This document shows positions 59,101-64,000 of a stretch of 64,000 nt of DNA, in pieces. Source of the stretch: Angiostrongylus vasorum. Lineage: Eukaryota; Nematoda; Chromadorea; Rhabditida; Metastrongylidae. Both the position numbers and the translations under genes were made by a program. Every line of letters begins with the position of its first letter. Position 1 is the first letter of the stretch. The stretch lies in the NCBI GenBank assembly GCA_018806985.1, contig JADANN010000286.1, forward strand, positions 1-64,000. The letters are read 5' to 3'. The notes below the pieces were generated by a model. That model made no database searches. It saw nothing but the letters and a program-made list of their open reading frames with translations, and was not told the DNA's origin.

Positions 59101-61048
59101 CTTATTTAACAGCGCCAAGGTCAGTGTTAAGTTGGAGCTGAGTTTAATGTTTGTTTTAGGAGCTTTTTGACGTTCTGTTAGATGAGAATCAGCTGGAAGA
59201 TGCGTGCGAGCACCTTGCGGATTTCCTAGAGGCGTACTGGAGAGCCACCCATCCGCCAGTTCGTAGTCCACCGAGAATAAAACGAAATCCGATGGAGAAT
59301 CGTGGTCCTACACAGATTTTTACCGCTGCTCAAATGATGCAGGTAGTTCAGAATGTGTCGTGGGGTTTAGTTAGAAAAAAGTGTAGCATTGGTACCATAA
59401 ATAGTTGCTGTGCTTTTGAAGTGGAGTTAGGTTTCCCATTTTGCGGCTGTACTTGCTGCAGAAGAGCTGTGATTCTTGGCACTGATTTATTCTTGACTAA
59501 GCTTGCAAACGGAAAAGTTCATCTACCTGTCAGCATAGGTGGGTCTGCTATGGCATAACTCTTTTTCTGCATACCACGTTTCATCATACAGGAACAACCC
59601 TTCACCTTTCTAGTGATGAGCTATTTAGGGAACTCGTACTAAGTTGATACCAAAAAAGGATGAAAGAGTTAACGTCTGCTTAACTTCCACTGATATACAC
59701 AGCTCTATTCATATGTCACATTTATTAGTCTGCTAACAAAGCAGCATTCGAACCAGCAGCTGTGCAAATGCTGCTGGCTTCTCGGTTCTCAATCAGATAA
59801 ATCAATAAGAAGGACAAAGCATTCGGTGTGGATCAGTCCCTGAGGGATGCACAATGCCTTCGACTCCATTAAGCATCGGCGAATGGGTTTATATCTAGGG
59901 GCCCCCAATAAGTAACTCTCGGCGGCATACCGATGTATTGAGACAGTGCTGTTATCCTCTAGACAAGTCTAGTACCAATTTGCTGACCGGGAACGGATTG
60001 AAGGCTGGTTTGCCTGGGACACATAATGAAACAAATGGCCACGTGTGAATTAAGAAGCATCTCTAACCACTGCGCTGAATGCTGTTTTAAAGGTGAGATG
60101 AATTAGGACGAGTACGGTGTTATACATCAAAAAACGTCAAAAATTGTTGCAGCACCACATGCACAGTGAAGTTACCTTTATTTTTGTAGTTGTTCATGAC
60201 ATTTGTACTGTTTCAGGGCACAGGCATGGGAGGTGGTGCAATGATGGGTGGTGGTGCCAATGGCTCTACGGTACTGCAACAGCAAGCACCGCCAGTACAA
60301 CTAGGACCACCAGTGGTAGCTCCGATACCTGCTGCGCCATATCTGACTCCACCCATGCAAACTATGTCCGGACGGCAGCAGCCACTGCCAAACGTCAACA
60401 TGCATCAGGTAATTCTTTAGAACCATGCCTATATAACATATCCGAAACACTATTTTAGAATAGAAAGAAGCAAATAAGTGAAACATTTTTTATTTCATAC
60501 TGAAACAAAAGTCCATGAAAATAACAGGCATGGTTGTGGTGAGGTCCCGAAGAGGCACCACCAAAGATTTTCCATAACTTCAGGTAGGATCAACTCGACC
60601 AAGATTTAACAATGATCATGAAGTAGACAAAATCCTGAGGTAGAAGTCCGCGTGGAAATCCAGAAATGTTCTTGGATGACGAATCTAAGACGACGAACGG
60701 AATGAAAGAAGTGCTTGAGTCCGCAAAATATGTAAAAACGGGCCATGTAAATAAATAAATCAATAGATAAATACACACATTATTGACCCATCATTAATTA
60801 TCTAGGTAGAGACCCTCTAAAAAAGATAAACGTTTCAGAGCGTGGGACCGGCTCTTTATCAACAGTCAACGGCGTTCGGCGGCAATGCGCCGATGCCGTT
60901 GGGTCAGCAGAGAGGGCTAGTGATCACGAGTCAGCGCGTAGTTGGCCCTATGGGGTCAAGTCGATATGGTCAGCCGCCCGATCGACATGGTTTTGACGAG
61001 TACGACGACGTTGACATGTCTGGTCACTATGGCCACTATCGTTATTAG
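44177..61048 (+). CDS. ccb-1: voltage-gated calcium channel beta subunit (CACNB / CCB-1)
   Basis: Thirteen exons: 44177-44206 (uncertain, [10 protein letters not shown]), 45848-45967, 50364-50486, 51022-51137, 52956-53044, 53134-53219, 53316-53455, 54430-54545, 57308-57459, 58059-58154, 59160-59342, 60217-60408 and 60839-61048; about 550 aa with all phases consistent. [17 protein letters not shown] leads into the SH3 domain ([30 protein letters not shown], about residues 50-130). A variable HOOK follows, rich in Ser/Pro/Lys. The guanylate-kinase-like domain runs from [18 protein letters not shown] through [30 protein letters not shown] and [20 protein letters not shown] (about residues 205-415). 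The Gly/Pro/Gln-rich C terminus ends [14 protein letters not shown]. Beta subunits bind the alpha1 I-II linker through the GK groove and control channel trafficking and gating at the inner face of the plasma membrane. Two acceptors (51021, 53315) end in AAG rather than CAG. Confidence 0.93.
44985..45390 (-). mobile_element. Penelope-like element relic in a ccb-1 intron
   Basis: 45000-45042 is a reverse-complement end with a hammerhead-like core (minus strand CTGAAAAAGGCGAAATCGCC, then AGAACGTTAGCTA). Near 45290-45330, ATTCATTCAAAATGGCTCGA and GAGTTTTGCGCGCTA match the GIY-YIG coding part. No intact frame. Confidence 0.5.
46062..46325 (-). mobile_element. diverged S1 SINE
   Basis: GGAAAAAAGCCTTCGCCATT, CATGCATTCGACTTCC and CACCTACCGATGGAT follow the S1 body on the minus strand; the head is not clearly kept. 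Confidence 0.55.
46790..46945. mobile_element. minimal inverted-end element, two hammerhead-like ends
   Basis: Only about 150 bp: CTAACACGAGATTCTTTACC and GGTTGATAC-type ends in inverted orientation, degenerate cores facing each other (AAGTTTCGACGCCTTCATCC; CTGAGAAAGACGAAGACGTC then GAACCGTTAGC). Mirror similarity continues outside the ends (CCTTGTTTCATTGAC against GTCAGTGAAATAAGG). Confidence 0.65.
47985..48080 (+). mobile_element. right end of a Penelope-like element
   Basis: GACTTGATCTCTCCAGGCTC, the ribozyme-like core, then GGATAAAGAGTAAAGTAACA and ACCTCATGTGTGCTTACC, matching the right end of the element at 51561-52461. Confidence 0.6.
47997..48037 (+). ncRNA. hammerhead-ribozyme-like motif, degenerate
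   Basis: CAGGCT, CTGAAGC (A9 changed to C), A, stem II GGCG with TGCC (a wobble keeps the pairing), GAAACATC, AGCCTT. Stem I pairs; the core substitution and ACAT stem III argue against activity. Confidence 0.45.
48745..48955 (-). mobile_element. tRNA-headed SINE variant, diverged
   Basis: The minus strand starts with an A-box-like TAGTGCAGTGGTACC and a B-box-like GGTTAGAATCC, then the S1-like GGTCGGCTAACTGTTACC and CAGACTTCTTTGGGA. It shows the S1 body behind a different tRNA-like head. Confidence 0.5.
49400..50088 (-). pseudogene. AP-2 (TFAP2) transcription factor retrocopy, broken
   Basis: Antisense inside a ccb-1 intron. The minus strand reads from ATG at 50088 ([14 protein letters not shown]), shifts frame near 49995, runs through an acidic Ser/Thr-rich stretch, meets a TAG near 49757, then gives [39 protein letters not shown] and [19 protein letters not shown]. 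These match the start of the AP-2 DNA-binding/dimerisation domain (family pattern SLREKL-x-x-x-GLNLPAGRRK). A second TAG follows EEEATQS near 49436. Known AP-2 genes have introns within this region but none is seen here, so it looks like a processed copy. The C-terminal helix-span-helix part is missing. C. elegans relatives are the aptf genes; the source gene is not in the window. Confidence 0.7.
50586..50862 (+). mobile_element. tRNA-derived SINE, family S1
   Basis: Head GGGCGCGTGTGGCGCAGTGG, B-box-like GGAATTGATCCCC, body, and tail GCTTTATCCTTTT. Flanks CTTTCTGAGAAAA and CTTTCATGAAAAAA may be an eroded target duplication. Lies between ccb-1 SH3 exons. Confidence 0.85.
51659..51699 (-). ncRNA. 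hammerhead-ribozyme-like motif, left end of the GIY-YIG element
   Basis: Same length (41 nt) and layout as the right-end copy: CAGGCT, CTGAGGA, A, stem II GGTG with CGCC (wobble), then AAAACGTC (GAAA changed to AAAA) and AGGTTG. Stem I has one G-G mismatch. Confidence 0.5.
51892..52221 (-). CDS. GIY-YIG endonuclease domain of a Penelope-like element
   Basis: 110 codons including the stop. The frame holds [20 protein letters not shown], then [11 protein letters not shown], and near the end [17 protein letters not shown]. These are the family's paired Y-(L/V)-I and Y-I-G motifs, the conserved Arg and His of the second helix, and the catalytic Glu (LEAFWI) followed by Asn. Such a domain at the C terminus is typical of Penelope-like retroelements, where it nicks the target. 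The frame stays open upstream of the ATG to about 52295 ([14 protein letters not shown]), so the ATG may not be the real start. No RT motifs are found before the inverted end begins. Uninterrupted and near-consensus, so a recent copy. Confidence 0.8.
   Translation of the reverse strand: MSSGIIYLISCKACGDEYIGETGRPLCARIKEHLVGKRKPNTPLGTHRTQRHSREDFKVRVTILAQESRTQARKTLEAFWINSRNPKMNRKEECLIITRDIGQYIRLLF
52367..52407 (+). ncRNA. hammerhead ribozyme candidate, intact core
   Basis: CAGGCT, CTGAGGA, an extra A, stem II GGCG-AAATC-CGCC, GAAACGTC, AGCTTG. Stem I pairs fully (CAGGCT with AGCTTG, one G-U). All invariant hammerhead positions (CTGANGA, GAAA, a cleavable GTC) are present. Stem III is replaced by the self-complementary ACGT, as described for Penelope-associated hammerheads that act as dimers. 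The extra A between CTGANGA and stem II is common to all copies here. AATAAA follows 9 bases downstream. Confidence 0.75.
53840..54050 (+). mobile_element. tRNA-derived SINE with TTTAATC tail, second type
   Basis: A-box-like TTGCGCAGTGGTTAGGGC and B box GGTTCGGCCC about 45 bases apart, a body unlike S1 (GGGTTAACAGGTTGCCCGGG, CTATCCTTTAAGTGAC), and a tail of repeated CTTTAAT units. A similar tail occurs at 15295-15330. Lies in a ccb-1 intron. Confidence 0.65.
54880..55057 (-). mobile_element. S1-body SINE with a near-complete tRNA head
   Basis: The minus strand begins GGGGCGGATAGCACAGTGGT, has a B box AGTTCGATTCCGCTCC, and its first and last seven head bases pair (GGGGCGG with CCGCTCC), like an acceptor stem. 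It continues into the S1 body (GGTCGGGAAATTGGTACCGG, ACTTGTCTGGGA). The anticodon arm does not fold well, so it is a SINE head rather than a tRNA gene. Confidence 0.7.
55072..55410. other. unrecognised open frames in a ccb-1 intron
   Basis: Both strands stay open: plus-strand ([19 protein letters not shown], then [19 protein letters not shown]) and minus-strand ([18 protein letters not shown]). It follows directly after a SINE head and may be transposon-derived. No domain recognised. Confidence 0.25.
55411..57307. other. ccb-1 intron, one decayed element end
   Basis: Apart from the inverted-end element at 56380-56530, no exon or repeat was identified in this intron portion. Confidence 0.35.
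56380..56530 (+). mobile_element. right end of a short inverted-end element
   Basis: CGGCTCTGAAGAAGATGG, stem II GAT/GTC, then AAAACATTAGCCAAATAAAT and CACCAACCTAGTGTCAGCTT. The hammerhead-like core has GAAA changed to AAAA and a damaged stem III. Confidence 0.55.
58587..58626 (-). ncRNA. hammerhead ribozyme candidate, intact core
   Basis: The minus strand reads TCGGCT, CTGATGA, A, stem II GAC-GATACC-GTC, GAAACGTT, GGCCGA. Stem I forms six pairs including one U-G. Core positions are all present and the presumed cleavage triplet is GTT. Stem III is again the palindrome ACGT. Compared with 52367-52407 both stems differ in sequence but keep their pairing. Confidence 0.7.
58760..58799 (+). ncRNA. 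hammerhead-like motif, right end, probably inactive
   Basis: Mirror partner of 58587-58626: TCGGCT, CTGATGA, A, GAC-AAAACC-GTC, GAGACGTG, GGCCGA. GAAA has become GAGA and the cleavage-site base is G, both expected to block cleavage, while stems I and II remain paired. Confidence 0.5.
58930..59110 (+). mobile_element. right end of a Penelope-like element, decayed
   Basis: TTGTTGTGAAAGTGTTCGGC, CTTTCCAAGCTCTTAAGAAG, GCGCAACCGCC, GAAACATCAGCCAGTG, then CAGCCTCATATTTGCTCAAG. The core has CTTA for CTGA. It ends 50 bases before a ccb-1 exon. Confidence 0.55.
59805..60085 (-). mobile_element. tRNA-derived SINE, family S1, diverged
   Basis: Tail as AGAAGGACAAAGCATTCGG, body with CTAGACAAGTCTAGTACCA, head CACTGCGCTGAATGC. 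Lies in the intron before the Gly/Pro-rich ccb-1 exon. Confidence 0.7.
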
Positions 61049-62650
61049 TCCGTCACAGGACGTACTGCACGCTCAAAACTGAAATCAATTTCTCAGAGTG
61101 AAACGAAGTGCTACAGTAGCCTGTATTTAAACACGGGAACTTTGTTGCTTAGAGTTTATGTTTGCCGGATTCTTACAAGTTTTATTCTGAACGTTGTAAT
61201 ACGTTATATAAGGTGGTGCGTGAATGCTCTTCCTTCATTGTGTGATTAGCAAGGTGGTCCACCTTTGGTTTATAAACTCAGTTCGCCTTGAAAGTATTTC
61301 GCTGATAACTATAAACACTTGCTAGACCTTTTATATCCGAGATTTCTAAGGAATATACTAACTAGTACACCAGTTTTGTCTAATAACAGTTTTTCAATAG
61401 GACGTTGTCATACATTGTGCATATCGATGATGCTAACGGTCATGAACGAATGTGTTACAGTAGTATGTTTTGATATCCGTCACATTTGGCTCCCTAAACG
61501 CAGCTTTTATATATTTATTGCATTGCTGAAGTAAATGTATTATAGCTGGGGCAGAATTTGACCAGGCTGACCTCGGGACTCCAGGGAAACACAGTGGCTA
61601 AACCACCAAAACTCCGAAGCAACGGAAGTTATGCTAGAACCCGCACAACCTGTGAGAACGGGCCGTCCAAGTATCCAAATGATGTATTATAGGCTAATTT
61701 CGTACTGGGTGTCTTATTTCTGAGGTATTATAAAATTAGATCAAACGCAACTTCTCTATGCCAAATAGTACCACGGTTGGTTCGTCGGTTTGAATTTTGC
61801 TCGTCGATCAAACAGAACTGACAACTACGGCTAGAACCACATCGGTAGGCCTCTCTCTACATTTTCTATAGTCTACTTCATTATCAAGCACACATGCCTT
61901 AACCGATCAGTGGATGTAAATCATGAATCTTCGTAGTATCGACGAAACATTGCATGTATCCTCGTTTGCGACGATGTTATTCTGTCAAGCAATTGACCGA
62001 AATGTTCCCCTCTGCATGTGATAAATGAACAAATCTGCACACTTTACTTTTGCCAATGCTTAATGCATATCTTAATAAAGTTTTAATAATTTCAATACAT
62101 GATATTGCGCAATGGGAGAATTATGTATATGTACATGCCCAACAACGGGGATCTCGACCATAGGCAAATCATAACAGCAAACGTGGCACTAATAATGCGG
62201 AATAGCATTTATTCCAAGCCATGATGGAAAAAACGAAGAAGGAACGTGGCATTAGAGAGGACTTCAGACGCTCTACAGATTATTTTGAAGAACAGATAGA
62301 AAATCAAGGAAAATAAGGTGGGAAAAAAAAAGAATTAAACAATGGAAATCATTATGAATCCCGGATCAATTACATGTATAACAACAACAATCGTAATAAG
62401 AAACCAAACGTATGGGAAAGTCGACTCGAAACGGCACATGATGAGAACCGACACGTACAAAGCGCATACGGTAAGATGCTATGCTTCAAACTCGCCAACA
62501 TAAGTGACATTTGGGAAGGAGCAAAGTCATAAATATGAGCAAATAGTTGCTGACGCTTTGCTTATGCTGCTTAGCAAAAACATACACAAACGGAAAACTT
62601 TAGGCAGTACAGAAGACTTGTTTCATATTAGGGTTATCACAGTGAAACTG
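61049..62650. other. convergent 3' region between ccb-1 and the minus-strand gene
   Basis: Contains an S3 fragment (61545-61680) and AT-rich sequence. AATAAA at 62075-62080 (+) could end ccb-1, giving a 1-kb 3' UTR. TTTATT at 62208-62213 (AATAAA on the minus strand) could end the opposing gene; if so the two transcripts would stop about 130 bases apart. Confidence 0.4.
61545..61680 (-). mobile_element. S3 repeat fragment
   Basis: GGGGCAGAATTTGACCAGGC, GACTCCAGGGAAACACAGTG, CCGCACAACCTGTGAGAACG, GGGCCGTCCAAGTATCCAAA; tail half only, same direction as 8840-9245. Confidence 0.75.
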
Positions 62651-63617
62651 CTACTTTTGCTGGAACATGCTGGCAAAATGACCCTGTTGCTGTTGGTGCT
62701 GCATAGCTGTAATACAGCATTTAATCACTACAGAAAGTGACGTATAATCATTTAGTACCCCTTCGGTCGTTTATTGCCTCATCGTAGTAAAGTAATGTAC
62801 CTAGACGTCAAACGGAATGCATTGCGCCAGGGTTTCAACCTAAAGAAGATCTCACCCAAGCTCTACCCGAAAACTTGGGCAAGAGTAAATTGGGGCTCGA
62901 ATCACTCGATGATCAATGGGATCACAGGCGATATACAGAGAAACTGTGAGGATATCGAAACCTACCCTGTAAAGCAGCAAGAGCCATTTCGTGAGGACCA
63001 GCAGAAGCCGCAGCCATCTACAAACAAAACTATGGAATTCAAGGTATCCAGTGGTATAAACAAAAAACAAACATTGCTTAAGGCAACGCACCGGGAACTG
63101 TCCACCTCTAGCACCTGCGGCCATTTGTTGCATATATAAATGATGCATTTGGGCCATCTGTGCCTGCGCAGCAGCTGCTTGCATCATGGCAGCTTGATGT
63201 TGGCCTGAAAAAGCATAAAATTTGAAAAAATTCTGATTAACTGTTACTGAACACACCGACGCCAGTGCTCACCTGTCCCAGATTGCATCATCTGAAGTCC
63301 GAATTGTCGTTGTATGTTTTGTGCAGCCGACGACTGCATAGTTTTCTGCGCAGACAAGACGTTATTTGCAGCAGCTACTTCTGCAAATACTCCGCTAATA
63401 ATTGTCAGTACACACTATTCACGTACATCAAAATATCAAAGGATTTTTAACTAACCGTCTGGAGTTTTCATGTGTGACTGCGAAATTTTATTCAGTTGCT
63501 GTGGTGAAGGCGCGGGATTTGAATTGGGCGTAGCTGTAAGTGGAGAAGCATATGGAGCCATCATTTGGTGCGCGAATGAAGACATGTACATCCCTGCAGG
63601 AACTGGATTCACTGGCA
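62651..63617 (-). CDS. unidentified Gln/Met/Ala-rich protein, 3' part
   Basis: Four minus-strand exons join in phase: 63456-63617, 63273-63380, 63092-63204 and 62651-62698, giving about 140 C-terminal residues. They read VNPVPAGMYMSSFAHQMMAP, ATPNSNPAPSPQQLNKISQS, VAAANNVLSAQKTMQSSAAQ, NIQRQFGLQMMQSG, HQAAMMQAAAAQAQMAQM and finally HQQQQGHFASMFQQK before TAG. The composition (Gln, Met, Ala, Pro) resembles the disordered tails of transcription or RNA-binding factors, but no domain is recognised. The 5' part lies beyond the window or was not found: upstream sequence to 64000 is repeat. It points toward ccb-1, tail to tail. Splice sites are GT-AG in all three introns (donors GTTAGT, GTGAGC, GTGCGT), which supports the model even without homology. 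Confidence 0.75.
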
Positions 63618-63711
63618 CTGGAATTTATAGCCAAAATTAGAAGCAAATGACATAATGTACAACCCACCAATTTCTCAGAACATTATAAAAATTCGACTAT
63701 ATCACTATACG

Positions 63712-64000
63712 TCTTTGGATACTTGGACAGCCGTCTCCACTGATTGTGCGAGCTCCATTATAATCTCCACATTTCCGAAGTTTTGCTGGTTTAGCCACTG
63801 TGGTTCTCCGGGGTCCCGAGGCCAGCCTGACCAAAGTCTGCCCCAGGTCCTCACCACCACATCGCCGCCCTTGTAGATCAGAGGGAGATTTGCAACCATG
63901 TTTGGTACCAAGACGGTGACAGATCTTGGCATTGGTTTACTCTTAGTTGGGCTTCCTGACAATACAAACGCCGGACTCCTTCCTAGCTTGGGAGACCCAG
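63712..64000 (+). mobile_element. S3 repeat, cut by the window end
   Basis: GTCTTTGGATACTTGGACAG, CCGAGGCCAGCCTGACCAAA, GTCCTCACCACCACATCG, TGGTACCAAGACGGTGACAG, GGGCTTCCTGACAATACAAA and AGCTTGGGAGACCCAG at the edge. Confidence 0.8.

Overview
The window looks like nuclear DNA of a parasitic clade V (strongylid, hookworm-like) nematode. This is inferred from gene architecture (short exons with TTTCAG-type acceptors, several of them just before start codons as in SL trans-splicing), from nematode-like proteins, and from a dense load of short dispersed repeats. No species marker was seen and no database was searched. Nothing is bacterial: there are no operons, Shine-Dalgarno sites or CRISPR arrays.

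Five protein-coding loci could be rebuilt by joining exons whose reading phases agree. (1) 3331-9620 (+): an intracellular fatty-acid-binding protein, 4 exons, 133 aa. (2) 13642-26085 (+): a TMEM144-like multi-pass membrane protein, 8 exons, 352 aa. (3) 30986-40640 (+): a second TMEM144-like paralogue in tandem, 10 exons, about 336 aa, with one apparent 1-nt frameshift. (4) 44177-61048 (+): the voltage-gated calcium channel beta subunit (ccb-1 / CACNB), 12 well-supported exons plus a less certain first exon, about 550 aa. (5) 62651 to at least 63617 (-): the 3' part of an unidentified Gln/Met/Ala-rich protein, tail-to-tail with ccb-1. Inside a ccb-1 intron, on the minus strand, lies an intronless broken copy of an AP-2 (TFAP2) transcription factor.

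Introns and intergenic DNA are full of repeats. Three short families recur in both orientations. Family S1 is a SINE with a tRNA-like head carrying A and B boxes and a tail ending CTTTATCCTTTTT; two copies keep target-site duplications. Family S2 carries another tRNA-like segment and often sits as head-to-head inverted pairs. Family S3 has an AAGTATC-repeat tail. A fourth group has inverted ends: one 0.9-kb element (51561-52461, 11-bp target duplication) encodes a GIY-YIG endonuclease of Penelope-like type, and many shorter elements and relics share its end layout. There is also a mariner transposase relic next to a 116-bp minisatellite.

The most interesting signal is that the inverted ends of the Penelope-like group carry hammerhead-ribozyme-like cores (CTGANGA ... 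GAAACGTY) with a pairing stem I, a 3-4 bp stem II and a self-complementary ACGT in place of stem III. About a dozen copies are present, two with every core position intact, and compensatory changes are visible between copies.
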